64,000 nt of DNA from Marinilabiliales bacterium (lineage in GTDB: Bacteria > Bacteroidota > Bacteroidia > Bacteroidales > PUMT01), in contig REEN01000072.1 in the NCBI GenBank assembly GCA_007695015.1, positions 1 to 64,000 of the forward strand, read 5' to 3'. Under the pieces are notes generated by a model. It did not search any database. It worked only from the letters and a program-made list of their open reading frames with translations, and was not told where the DNA came from. Both the position numbers and the translations under genes were made by a program. Below, in pieces: positions 26,980 through 36,038 of this stretch (positions are counted from its first letter, which is position 1; each line of letters opens with the position of its first letter).

Positions 26980-29877
26980 TTAAATATTAGCTGTCAGCAC
27001 TGCCATCCAGTGACCCTCGCCGGGAGCCGAAAGCCTGACTCGTTCCCCGCCCCCGAGTTCAGTTGTACCGGTCCACCGGCTGCTGTCAATATCCAGCCAT
27101 TGAAGGGTGAAATTGCCCGGAGCATCTGACATGTCCAGGTAAACAGCTCCACCGCCGGTAAAATAGACGGCATACTGTTCGCCCGGAATAAATGCAAGAT
27201 ATGCTTCATTTTCGCGGCGGTCTGATAGCAGGCTGCTGTAGACATCGGGTTCGGCCCTGAACACATCGAAGACCTCCTGGAACATGCGCGCGCTTCTTAT
27301 CTGTGTCTGCGCCAGTTCACTAAGTCCGATACCGAAGAAGGCTGGCTCGGGTCCGGGACGGTGAAATCTTGAGGATGCAATACCGCCAAGGATGTTACGC
27401 CAGAATTTATTGGTACCTTCTGCCGTGCCACCTCCAAGCCGATAACCGCTATAGATCTTGTTATTGTTGACAGGCCGGGGAGGGTCGGCAACAATTTGCC
27501 TGGCTGACTGCATATTATCCCAGTGAACCTGTCCGTTACGGATATTGTTTTGTGATACATCCACAAAGTAGTAAAGATCAGGGTGGTCGAAAGTACGCCT
27601 GTGCATTGGGTCGGTAAGGTCATGTGCATCCCACATCTCGGTAACCTCGATATTGACACCGTTTTGGGATGCTCTCTCATGCAGGAAATTTGCCCAGTAC
27701 CGGCTCCACTCCTCAGATGCCGTGCTTTCGTTGCTGATACAGTAAAGAATATGGTCATAGTCGAATGTTACCGAAAGTATTCTGTCAACCAGGGCCTCCT
27801 GGTAGGCAAGCACCACCGGTGAATTGTCCAGCTCCGGTATGGTGCGGAAGATGTTGTAATCCCTGGTAAAAAGGTGATGGTTGTACTCCTCCTCGTGCAG
27901 GTTGGTCTCTTCTGCCGTATAGTTGATATTGTTTTTCGGGTTGAAGGGATGGGCAGACCAGGCCTCGGCCGAGTAGGCCCCTCCCCATACCTGTCCGTAA
28001 TCCCACCGGTCCCATATCTCTATCTGGACAATTATGTCGCGTTCTGCTGTCATATCAAGGAGGTTGCTGAACTGTTGCCAGTAGGTCTCGTTCCACCGGT
28101 CAAGGTCATACATTCCGGTAGCCTCATCCCTGTAAAAGGGATATATATTGTTGTCATTATAAAGATCGCTGTCCGGGTCCACCCGGTCTCGGCTCGACAT
28201 GGTGTTGCGGATGTAATTGCCGCCCACGGAGACCAGCAGGTCGAGATGCGCCTCAAGTCCCCGTTCACCGATATTGGGATGGTTGAAAGGGTTGTCCTGG
28301 TCAGTGCCTCCCAGCAGAAGAACAGGCTCTCCCTTGTATTGCCAGTAACGCTGGTCCTCACTCCAGGGTTTTATCCTGAGGGCTTCGCGGGCCTCGTCAA
28401 CAGGTACCGGCAGCAGAACTGCAATCCAGTGCCCTTCACCAGGTGTGGCAAGCCTCATCTTTCTGCCTCCCCTGACATGCGTGCTCCCGCTCCATTCTGC
28501 CTGGTCGAGATTTATCCACCGGCATGTCCATTGTCCGCTTGCATGCGACATGTCAAGCTCTACAGAGCCGCCTTCAGGGAAATAAAGCGCATACTGCCGT
28601 CCCGGTTCGGCGAGCAGGTATGCTTCATTTTCCTCCCGGTCAGACAACAGCTCATTCATCGGGGCGGTGAGGGCTATATCCAGCTCATCTGTTGCCATGC
28701 GGAGGGATTTTATGATTTTTTGGGCACGGGGACTCATCCCCAGTCCGAAGTCACTCTTCTCATACATCATTGCCGGATCTTCAATGGGATGTGGCCTGTG
28801 AAACCTGGCGCCCGCCCCGCCGGCAAATATTATGCGGCCCATGCGTGCAACCGATTCCTCTTCACCATGCCTGGCGGCCCCATAATTTTTGTTGTTGTTG
28901 ATGGGTCTGGGGTGTGCTGCAAGGCGTTCACGTACGTACATGATATTGTCATAATGTCCCTGCCCAAGTCCCGACCAGGCGTTGTTCTGCGAGATGTCGA
29001 CAAAGGAATATGTCTGCGGATTGTCGTAGATGTGCGCGTGGTCTTCGCTGCGCACATTTTCACTTCGCCTCATATCTGTAACATGAACGGGTACGCCTGC
29101 CTTTTCAGCAGCACTCCTTAAGTAACCGGCCCAGTAATCGCCAAATTCAACCAGTTCGCCGGTTTCATTGTGTATGCAGTAAAGTATGTTCGGGTAACGG
29201 AGCGAGATGGAAAGCAGCTTGTCAAAATAGGTTTCCTGGTAGCCGAGCACCAGGGCATTATCATCAAGTTCAGGGATGGTCCTGAAAAAGGGATGCTCTG
29301 TAGGATGTCCCACCGGGGGGTAATTAACGGCTGTTGGCAGTCCCGATTCTTCAGGGGTGTAGTTTATGTTGTTCGCCGGGTTGAAAGGGTGATGCGACCA
29401 TCCCCCGAATGACTGGTGATCTTCGTACATGTCCCATGGATCCCATACCTCTACCTGTACTATCATATCACGTTCGCGGGCCATTTTCAGAAAGTTTTCA
29501 AAACGGTTCCAGTATTCCTCATTGAAACGGTCAAGGTCAAACAGTCCGCGTTCATCTCTTTCGTAAGCAAACACATTGCCCTCGTTCCTGTGGCTCATGG
29601 TGTTCCGCAGGTAATTGCCTCCCACCGATGCGATCAGATCGAGATGCTCCTCAAGCCCCCCGGGATGGTTGAAAAGGTTGTCCTGCCAACTGCCTCCCAA
29701 AAGAAGGGTCGTCTTTCCATTGTAGTGCCAGTACCAGGGGGCACGTTCGTCAATGTCAATATACTGATCGGATATTTCAGTTTTGCAGGATGTTCCTGTG
29801 AGAATAATTCCCGCAAAAAACAGGGCGGTAATAATTGCCCTGAAAACAAGCTTTGTTGATTGTTTGAGTAGGCTCAT
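26980..29877 (-). CDS. Lipoprotein with two fused apiosidase-like (DUF4038) glycosidase units
   Basis: The protein has 965 residues. A lipoprotein signal ends L-T-G-T-S-C (near 31). Two homologous units follow, about 45-495 and 500-965. Each starts with W-x-Y-x-G-x-x-x-L-L-L-G-G, D-N-x-F-N-H-P and S-V-G-G-N-Y-x-R-N-T-M-S. Each carries an R-T-I-P-E-L-D stretch and a strand ending in a Glu (H-N-E-T-G-E in unit one, S-N-E-S in unit two), then an N-N-N-K motif, R-F-H-R-P, and a small beta domain ending P-G-E-G-H-W. The TIM-barrel part fits the DUF4038/apiosidase-like family and the end fits its collagen-binding-like C-domain. Single-unit members are the norm as far as I recall. It should act on cell-surface or periplasmic glycans. 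Confidence 0.82.
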   Translation of the reverse strand: MSLLKQSTKLVFRAIITALFFAGIILTGTSCKTEISDQYIDIDERAPWYWHYNGKTTLLLGGSWQDNLFNHPGGLEEHLDLIASVGGNYLRNTMSHRNEGNVFAYERDERGLFDLDRFNEEYWNRFENFLKMARERDMIVQVEVWDPWDMYEDHQSFGGWSHHPFNPANNINYTPEESGLPTAVNYPPVGHPTEHPFFRTIPELDDNALVLGYQETYFDKLLSISLRYPNILYCIHNETGELVEFGDYWAGYLRSAAEKAGVPVHVTDMRRSENVRSEDHAHIYDNPQTYSFVDISQNNAWSGLGQGHYDNIMYVRERLAAHPRPINNNKNYGAARHGEEESVARMGRIIFAGGAGARFHRPHPIEDPAMMYEKSDFGLGMSPRAQKIIKSLRMATDELDIALTAPMNELLSDREENEAYLLAEPGRQYALYFPEGGSVELDMSHASGQWTCRWINLDQAEWSGSTHVRGGRKMRLATPGEGHWIAVLLPVPVDEAREALRIKPWSEDQRYWQYKGEPVLLLGGTDQDNPFNHPNIGERGLEAHLDLLVSVGGNYIRNTMSSRDRVDPDSDLYNDNNIYPFYRDEATGMYDLDRWNETYWQQFSNLLDMTAERDIIVQIEIWDRWDYGQVWGGAYSAEAWSAHPFNPKNNINYTAEETNLHEEEYNHHLFTRDYNIFRTIPELDNSPVVLAYQEALVDRILSVTFDYDHILYCISNESTASEEWSRYWANFLHERASQNGVNIEVTEMWDAHDLTDPMHRRTFDHPDLYYFVDVSQNNIRNGQVHWDNMQSARQIVADPPRPVNNNKIYSGYRLGGGTAEGTNKFWRNILGGIASSRFHRPGPEPAFFGIGLSELAQTQIRSARMFQEVFDVFRAEPDVYSSLLSDRRENEAYLAFIPGEQYAVYFTGGGAVYLDMSDAPGNFTLQWLDIDSSRWTGTTELGGGERVRLSAPGEGHWMAVLTANI

Positions 29878-29976
29878 TTACTTGTTGGGGTTTAAAAGGA
29901 AAATTTGCATGGTAAGATAAGAAAAATTTAATAATCAGACCAGCCGGTCATGGCCCAAACCCAATTTGAAGTACCT

Positions 29977-29995
29977 GACAGGCTTGTAGCCTGTC
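29977..29995. repeat. 7-bp inverted repeat, GACAGGC/GCCTGTC
   Basis: Perfect arms around TTGTA in the divergent region. It may belong to a small dispersed intergenic element; no second full copy is seen in this window. Confidence 0.45.
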
Positions 29996-30207
29996 TTTAC
30001 AGGATAAATGGGCCTTTTTGGTGCATAATAATGTTTGGCCGGGTATTCCGGCAGGTGCTTCAGCGGATTTTGTGCGATAATGAACATTCCTTGTCCGCCA
30101 CCGTTCATCCAGTCACACGTGGATAAATAATAATACGCTGATATGCAGCTATTAGTGAGGTTTGGCACTTTATTGGATGATATTAGCCACAAAGGTTTTA
30201 AAATACA

Positions 30208-30215
30208 TAATTTTG
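30208..30215 (+). promoter_or_regulatory. Candidate -7 box for the third FtsX permease
   Basis: TAATTTTG fits TAnnTTTG and lies 19 bases ahead of the ATG at 30235. No TTG is seen at the right spacing upstream. Confidence 0.4.
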
Positions 30216-30234
30216 ACAGAAAAATAGTTGCATT

Positions 30235-32667
30235 ATGATCAGGAGCTACCTGCTGATTGCACTCAGGGTGCTGAAGAAGAACACCCTGTTCTCGGCAATA
30301 AATATCATCGGCCTTTCAATTGGACTGGCTGCATCAATTATTATATACCTCTGGGTTTACGATGAACTTGGTTATGACGCATTCCATGAAAATTCCGACA
30401 GGATATACAGGGTTGAGAGGGATATGCAGATGGAGGATGAGCGTATCCATGTACCTATTACCGCACCGCCGGTCGGACCGAAAATGGGGGAGTATTATCC
30501 GCAGGTTAAGGCATTTGTGCGCATAGGCCGTGACAATGTAATGGTTGAGGATGAAAACCGGCAGTATTACAATGAAAGGATAGTATATGCCGACAGCTCG
30601 TTCTTTAATGTTTTTTCTTTCAGGCTTTTAGAGGGCAATAAGGATGACTGCCTGAAAGAACCCTATACTATAGCGATATCTGAGAGTTATGCCATGAAAT
30701 ATTTTGGCGGACGGCCCGGAGAGGGAAGTGTGCTAAATATAAGCTATGGAGGTAATATTCAGCCTTTCAGGGTTACGGCCGTTTTTGAGGATTTCCCGCA
30801 TAATTCTCATCTTCAGGCTGACCTGATTGCTTCGTTTGCTTCACTTTACAGCCTCAGGCATGAGCAGATGATGACAAGCTGGATGGCAAGCAGCATTTAT
30901 ACCTACCTGCTGCTTGCTCCCGGAACCGAAGTCGGTCTGTTTGAACAAACCATCCAGGAGCTGGTTGACGATTATTTCGCACCCGAATTCAGGGGGTTCA
31001 TAGATTTTGACGACCCGCGCGATTTCCTCAGGCTGGAGCTTATGCCCCTTACTGACATACACCTGAACGCCAGTAGGGTATGGGAGATGGAATCTCCCGG
31101 GAGCCGCACATCTGTGCGCGTATTCAGCCTGGTTTCGATGCTTCTGCTGGTAATTGCCGGCATCAACTTCATGAACCTTTCAACAGCCAGGGCATCGAGA
31201 CGCGCCAGGGAGGTTGGGGTAAGGAAGGTGTCAGGGGCCTCCCGCACTCAACTGGTGCGGCAGTTCCTGGGCGAATCGGTTCTGTTCAGCCTGATATCCC
31301 TGGTTATTGCAATGATTATTATTGAGCTGGCACTGCCATGGTTCAATGATTTTACGGGGAAATCCGTATCCATAGCCACGCTGTTCAGGGGATGGAACCC
31401 GGTAATTATTGTATCGGCCTGGCTGGCAACTGCCTTTTTTGCGGGTGCATACCCGGCGTTTTTCCTCTCATCCTATAAGCCGGTTGATGTTCTTAAAGGG
31501 AAAAAGGGCACAGAAGGGAGCCAGCTTTTCAGGAGGGCACTGGTTGTGGGGCAGTTTGCGGTTTCTATCGGATTGATAATCTGTTCCCTGACTGTTTACA
31601 GGCAGTTGCAGTACATTAACAGCAAAGACCTGGGGTACAACCGGTACGGGCTGATAAATATTCCGGTTGAGAACCGGGCAAACTTCAATTCATGGGATGT
31701 GTTAAAGGAAGATCTGCTGTCTGTTCCTGAGGTGGATAATGTTACCAGGTCGATGGTCATCCCCACCGACATGAGGTACATGGATAACCCCCATGCTTTG
31801 AGGGATGACCCCGAGACCTGGTTTCCGGTTGTAAACCGCGCCGATGACCGGTATATACCGGTGTTCGGAATGAGGCTGCTGGCCGGGTCAAATTTTACTC
31901 CTGAAATGGTATCTGATACCCTGGTGTATTACATTATCAATGATGCTGCACGCAGGATGTTCGGATTTGACACCCCGGTTGATGCTCTCGGACAGGAGGT
32001 TGGCCTGAGAACGGGCCGCGGGGGTGAGACCAGTTACTGGGGGCCGGTAGTTGGGGTGGTTGAGGATTTCCACTACCAGCCATTGACAGAGATGATCCAG
32101 CCGATGGTGATCAGCTCATCGACTGCCGGGCATAACAGCATTACCGTGAGGGTTGACCAGGCAGATATGGCGAGGGCAAATCAACTGATAGGGGAGGTTT
32201 GGAACCGCCATTTCCCCTCACAGGTTTACGTGAGTGATTTTGTTTCACAACGGTTTGACAGGCTGCACCTTACCGAAAGGCGCCTGCAGATGATCCTTCT
32301 GATGTTCACCATTTTGTCTATTTTTGTTGCCTGCCTTGGACTCCTGGGATTGTCGGCTTTCTCGGTTGAGCAGAGAGTGAAGGAGATCGGCATCAGGAAG
32401 GCAATGGGGGCTGGCGTAACGCAGGTTGTTGCATTGGTAACCAAAGAGTTCAGTAAGCTAGTCCTGGTTTCCTGCCTGACAGGCATTCCCCTGGCATGGT
32501 TTATACTCAGGGAATGGCTGAATAATTTCCCTTACAGGCGCGATATGGAATTCTGGGTATTTGCCGCGGCGGTGCTTATCGGATTTGCAACTGCAATGAT
32601 AACCGTGGTGCTGCAAACCTGGAAAGCCGGCCGGGTGAACCCGGTCGAAACACTGAAATATGAATAA
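30235..32667 (+). CDS. FtsX/MacB-type ABC transporter permease, third copy
   Basis: The protein has 810 residues with the same plan as the tandem pair at 17-22 kb but clearly more distant from either. A first helix (about 20-42) with I-I-G-L-S-I-G-L-A-A-S is followed by a MacB_PCD domain, an FtsX helix block near 285-425 with A-R-E-V-G-V-R-K-V-S-G-A, a second periplasmic domain and a C-terminal block with K-E-I-G-I-R-K-A-M-G-A. No ATPase domain or gene accompanies it. It is the first gene of a plus-strand stretch; the serine hydrolase begins 62 bases later and may share the transcript. Confidence 0.88.
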   Translation: MIRSYLLIALRVLKKNTLFSAINIIGLSIGLAASIIIYLWVYDELGYDAFHENSDRIYRVERDMQMEDERIHVPITAPPVGPKMGEYYPQVKAFVRIGRDNVMVEDENRQYYNERIVYADSSFFNVFSFRLLEGNKDDCLKEPYTIAISESYAMKYFGGRPGEGSVLNISYGGNIQPFRVTAVFEDFPHNSHLQADLIASFASLYSLRHEQMMTSWMASSIYTYLLLAPGTEVGLFEQTIQELVDDYFAPEFRGFIDFDDPRDFLRLELMPLTDIHLNASRVWEMESPGSRTSVRVFSLVSMLLLVIAGINFMNLSTARASRRAREVGVRKVSGASRTQLVRQFLGESVLFSLISLVIAMIIIELALPWFNDFTGKSVSIATLFRGWNPVIIVSAWLATAFFAGAYPAFFLSSYKPVDVLKGKKGTEGSQLFRRALVVGQFAVSIGLIICSLTVYRQLQYINSKDLGYNRYGLINIPVENRANFNSWDVLKEDLLSVPEVDNVTRSMVIPTDMRYMDNPHALRDDPETWFPVVNRADDRYIPVFGMRLLAGSNFTPEMVSDTLVYYIINDAARRMFGFDTPVDALGQEVGLRTGRGGETSYWGPVVGVVEDFHYQPLTEMIQPMVISSSTAGHNSITVRVDQADMARANQLIGEVWNRHFPSQVYVSDFVSQRFDRLHLTERRLQMILLMFTILSIFVACLGLLGLSAFSVEQRVKEIGIRKAMGAGVTQVVALVTKEFSKLVLVSCLTGIPLAWFILREWLNNFPYRRDMEFWVFAAAVLIGFATAMITVVLQTWKAGRVNPVETLKYE

Positions 32668-32729
32668 TGCAGTTAAAGTTTTGCATGATCAGGAAGCCCC
32701 GGTTGGGACGATCTAAAAATGATTAAATC

Positions 32730-34943
32730 ATGGATAATCTAAGCAGGGTGGTTGGCAGGCAAGTAATTATGCGAAAATCCGGTTTCGTTATTGTTAAATG
32801 TTTTCTTGCTGCATTTCTGTTACTGGGTCCCATCATAGCAGGCCAGGCTGCCGGACATGTTGAAACTGACCGGCGAAATGCCCTCTTTGGCAGGGATGGT
32901 CTGGAAAGCATCGAACTGGTCAGCGATGAAACTGACCGGTGGGTTGAGTTTCTTGACAGTGGGATGAGGTATATGGTTGAAACCAGTAACCTGCCCAATG
33001 CTGCTATTGCAGTGGTAAAGGATGGCAATATTGTTTTTCTTGAAGGTTATGGTTATGCCGATATTGAGCAGAGCATCCAGGCAGATCCACATGCCAGCCT
33101 TTTCCGCACCGGCTCGGTTGCAAAGATTTTCACGTGGACCGCGGTGATGCAGCTTGCTGAGCAGGGGCTGATCGATCTTGACCGCGATGTTAACGAATAT
33201 CTGGATTTTGAGCTGCCCGGCCTGATATATGGCATGGGCAGGCGTCAGCAGCCACTGCCGGTCACCATGAGGCATTTGTTATCACACACAGCAGGGTTTG
33301 AGGATGTGCTTGAGGGGCTTTTCCTGCTGCAGGAGGAGGATTTCATGCCGCTCAGGGAGTACCTGGTAACCCGAATTCCCGCACGGATATACCCACCTGG
33401 CACCGTGATGGCCTATTCGAACTGGGGCACGGCCCTGGCTGGATATATAGTTGAACGTGTAAGCGGTATCCCTTTCGGGGAATATATCGAGAAGCATATT
33501 TTTGCTCCGCTCGGCATGGAGAACAGCAGTTTCAGCCAGCCGTTGCCTGACCGGCTGGCTGACAGGCTTGTGAAGCCATATCGCCTGGTTGACGGCAGGT
33601 TCACTGGGGGTGGCTTCGAGTATATGCCCTCGCCTGCCGGAGGCCTCAGCACAACCGCTGAGGATATGGCCAGGTTCATGATTGCCCATCTCACAGGTGG
33701 AGGCGCCATCATGGGTGAGGAGAGTGTCAGGCAGATGCATTCCCTCCTGTTTACCCACCACACCCTGCTTGGCGGGATGGCCCACGGGTTCATGGAATAT
33801 ACGAGGAACGGCCACAGGGTGGTATATCACACCGGGAGCTCAATGTTGTATGATGCAGGGTTCTACATGTTACCGGGTACCGGTGCAGGCATTTTCATGG
33901 TTTACAGTGGTGGTGATTTTTCGGGCCACCCTGGGCTCTTCGGCAATTTCATGGGCAGGTTTTTCCCGCCTGAAAGCAGGGCGCACCTGATCGACGACAG
34001 GGATGCTGTACCCGGCACTTTCCCGTCTGCGCCCCTGGCCCTGCCAAACAGTGAACTGGGAGGCGAATACCAGCAGAGCCGCAGGATAGAGACGGGCGGC
34101 GACAAGCTGGTCAACCTCCTGTCGATGGTCATGAGGGTGAGGCCGGAAGGAGAGCGGGAGCTGACAGTAAATTTTCTTGGATCGGATTACAGGTTCATTG
34201 AGACGGAGAGAGGGATATACACAAACCTTGATGGTCCGACGGCCTATCCTCTCGGACCAATGCAGTATATTGTCCTGACCACCGATCCCTTCGGGCGACT
34301 AATGTTGGCAACTGACGGGCCGGTTACCTATATCCGTATGCCGTTCCATACAACAGCAGGTTTTACTATTGTGCTGATCGTTTTTGCAATACTGATGTCC
34401 CTGGGCACGCTTGTATATTTTACCGTGAGGGGCATTGACTCTCTTTTCCGCCGTAAGGCACTAACCGCATCATTAGTCCAGGATGCCGGGCCGGTCAGCC
34501 TGACCCATGACGATGGCCAGTCCGGATCCAAGTCCGGATCCAAGTCCGGATCCCAGTCCGGATCCCAGTCCGGATCCAAGTCCGGATCACAGTCCGGATC
34601 CCAGTCCGGATCCCGGCCGGGAGGAATTTGGGCGAGGCGGTTTATCCTGATCCATGCGTCGCTGTTTTTGCTGATGCTGGTTTCCCTGGCCAATTCCGGC
34701 CGCCCCGATCCTGTTTACCTGCTGCCACTGTCAGCCGCGGGCATCACTTCGCCGTTCACATATCTGGTGGCAATACTGCCCTGGATACTGGCGCCGCTTT
34801 CAATAGCGGTCATTGTCTGGTGTGTAATGGCCTGGAAAAACAGGTGGTTGAAAAAGGCGGGGTTGATCCATTACAGCCTCTATACTTTGTCTGCCGCCGG
34901 CATGACCTGGTTTTTCTGGTTTTACAATTCATTTGGTTTATGA
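32730..34943 (+). CDS. Class C beta-lactamase-like serine hydrolase with C-terminal membrane domain
   Basis: The protein has 737 residues (or 724 from the ATG at 32769, which gives a cleaner signal peptide). The penicillin-binding/beta-lactamase class C fold shows S-V-A-K (Ser near 128), Y-S-N (near 229) and H-T-G (near 367), the three active-site motifs. After the enzyme come a transmembrane helix (about 535-560), a cytoplasmic-looking loop built from eight copies of a four-residue Ser-Gly-Ser-(Lys/Gln/Arg) repeat (about 598-629), and three more helices to the C-terminus. Members are D-amino-acid peptidases or esterases acting in the periplasm. The repeat loop is unusual. The nadA gene follows 142 bases downstream. 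Confidence 0.85.
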   Translation: MDNLSRVVGRQVIMRKSGFVIVKCFLAAFLLLGPIIAGQAAGHVETDRRNALFGRDGLESIELVSDETDRWVEFLDSGMRYMVETSNLPNAAIAVVKDGNIVFLEGYGYADIEQSIQADPHASLFRTGSVAKIFTWTAVMQLAEQGLIDLDRDVNEYLDFELPGLIYGMGRRQQPLPVTMRHLLSHTAGFEDVLEGLFLLQEEDFMPLREYLVTRIPARIYPPGTVMAYSNWGTALAGYIVERVSGIPFGEYIEKHIFAPLGMENSSFSQPLPDRLADRLVKPYRLVDGRFTGGGFEYMPSPAGGLSTTAEDMARFMIAHLTGGGAIMGEESVRQMHSLLFTHHTLLGGMAHGFMEYTRNGHRVVYHTGSSMLYDAGFYMLPGTGAGIFMVYSGGDFSGHPGLFGNFMGRFFPPESRAHLIDDRDAVPGTFPSAPLALPNSELGGEYQQSRRIETGGDKLVNLLSMVMRVRPEGERELTVNFLGSDYRFIETERGIYTNLDGPTAYPLGPMQYIVLTTDPFGRLMLATDGPVTYIRMPFHTTAGFTIVLIVFAILMSLGTLVYFTVRGIDSLFRRKALTASLVQDAGPVSLTHDDGQSGSKSGSKSGSQSGSQSGSKSGSQSGSQSGSRPGGIWARRFILIHASLFLLMLVSLANSGRPDPVYLLPLSAAGITSPFTYLVAILPWILAPLSIAVIVWCVMAWKNRWLKKAGLIHYSLYTLSAAGMTWFFWFYNSFGL
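34521..34616 (+). repeat. 12-bp coding minisatellite, eight units
   Basis: Eight tandem 12-base units of the form TCCGGATCCMAG, differing only at the last few bases (the eighth ends CCGG), lie in frame within the serine hydrolase gene. Each unit encodes four residues, so copy number changes keep the frame. Confidence 0.9.
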
Positions 34944-35056
34944 AACCAGGTGGTTCTCTTGCTCTTCACTCCCTGCAGGTGCAAATTAATTTCCGGGTAT
35001 TGCTGCAGACATTCAGTGGCCATGCCAGGGTCACCTTATTCTTTTAAGGTTTTTGT

Positions 35057-35064
35057 TAATTTTG
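35057..35064 (+). promoter_or_regulatory. Candidate -7 box for nadA
   Basis: TAATTTTG fits TAnnTTTG. It lies downstream of a TTG at 35053 and 21 bases upstream of the ATG at 35086, and so supports the ATG as the start. Confidence 0.45.
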
Positions 35065-35085
35065 TGGCCAAAACCTCTTGTTGAG

Positions 35086-36009
35086 ATGGACCATGTAAGC
35101 GAGATAAACAGGCTGCGCCGGGAAAAGAATGCTGTGATCCTGGCGCATTATTACCAGGTAGGGGAAATTCAGGACATAGCCGACTTTGTGGGTGACAGCC
35201 TGGATCTGTCTCGTAAATCGGCCGATACAGATGCTGATATTATCGTGTTTGCAGGTGTTAATTTCATGGCTGAAACGGCCAAGATCCTCTCGCCCGGGAA
35301 AAAAGTACTTATACCTGACCCCGAGGCCGGTTGCTCGCTGGCTGATTCCTGTCCCCCGAACGAGTTCCGTAAATTCCGCGAAAAGCACCCTGACCATATA
35401 GTGGTTTCATATGTCAACACCACAGCCGAAATAAAGGCAATGACCGATATCTGCTGTACATCGACCAATGCCGTTAAGGTTATTGAAAGCCTGCCAAAGG
35501 ACCGGAAGATCATCTTTGCACCCGACCGCAACCTTGGAAATTATATCAACAGCATTACCGGCAGGAATATGGTGGTGTGGGACGGAGCGTGCCACGTTCA
35601 CGAGGAGTTTTCGCTTGAGCGTATCCTGGAGCTCAGGGAGCAGTATCCTGAGGCAAAGCTGATATCTCACCCTGAGTGCCGGAAACCCATACAGATAGTC
35701 TCCGATTTCATTGGGTCCACCTCTGCACTGCTCAAGTTTACGGGGAGCGATAATGCATCCACGTATATTGTGGCTACCGAATCGGGCATCCTTCACCAGA
35801 TGCAGAAGCAGAATCCACAGAAGCTGTTTATACCGGCACCTCCGATAGATTCAACATGCGGTTGCAGCGACTGTAAATACATGAAGCTGCATACCATTGA
35901 AAAGATATACGACAGCCTTAACGAGGAGAAGTTTGAGGTCGATGTCGACCCCGTGATTCGTGAAAAAGCTGTCATACCTATCAGGAGGATGCTCGAAATT
36001 TCAGGTTGA
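35086..36009 (+). CDS. nadA: Quinolinate synthase A
   Basis: The protein has 307 residues from the ATG at 35086. NadA condenses iminoaspartate with dihydroxyacetone phosphate to quinolinate in de novo NAD synthesis, using a [4Fe-4S] cluster. Diagnostic blocks are I-L-A-H-Y-Y-Q (near 20), G-D-S-L-D-L-S-R, F-M-A-E-T-A-K-I-L and P-D-P-E-A-G-C-S-L-A-D-S. The cluster cysteines are expected in D-I-C-C-T-S-T-N (near 122), H-P-E-C-R-K-P (near 198) and T-C-G-C-S-D-C (near 256-262). A TTG at 35053 would add 11 residues, but a promoter-like box lies between the two starts. No nadB or nadC is adjacent. The NAD synthetase gene lies about 18 kb away. Confidence 0.95.
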   Translation: MDHVSEINRLRREKNAVILAHYYQVGEIQDIADFVGDSLDLSRKSADTDADIIVFAGVNFMAETAKILSPGKKVLIPDPEAGCSLADSCPPNEFRKFREKHPDHIVVSYVNTTAEIKAMTDICCTSTNAVKVIESLPKDRKIIFAPDRNLGNYINSITGRNMVVWDGACHVHEEFSLERILELREQYPEAKLISHPECRKPIQIVSDFIGSTSALLKFTGSDNASTYIVATESGILHQMQKQNPQKLFIPAPPIDSTCGCSDCKYMKLHTIEKIYDSLNEEKFEVDVDPVIREKAVIPIRRMLEISG

Positions 36010-36038
36010 TCGCCTGTTAATCAAATAACCTTATTGAT

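Larger units (their letters stand above)
29878..30234. other. Divergent intergenic region with a small hairpin
   Basis: About 357 bases between the double glycosidase gene and a plus-strand permease gene, which diverge. It holds an inverted repeat at 29977-29995 and a -7-like box at 30208-30215. A minus-strand frame at 29935-30192 spans the hairpin and looks like chance. Confidence 0.4.

Noticed and set aside
27874-29121. Long plus-strand frame of 415 codons
   Set aside because: It lies wholly antisense to the double glycosidase gene, follows its codon pattern and shows no family motif.
29935-30192. Minus-strand frame of 85 codons
   Set aside because: It crosses an intergenic hairpin, has no recognisable motif and overlaps the divergent promoter region.
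34328-34693. Minus-strand frame with Asp-Pro-Asp repeats
   Set aside because: It is the antisense reading of the 12-bp minisatellite in the serine hydrolase gene.
35053-35085. TTG start extending NadA by 11 residues
   Set aside because: A promoter-like box lies after the TTG, and the ATG at 35086 gives the usual NadA start.
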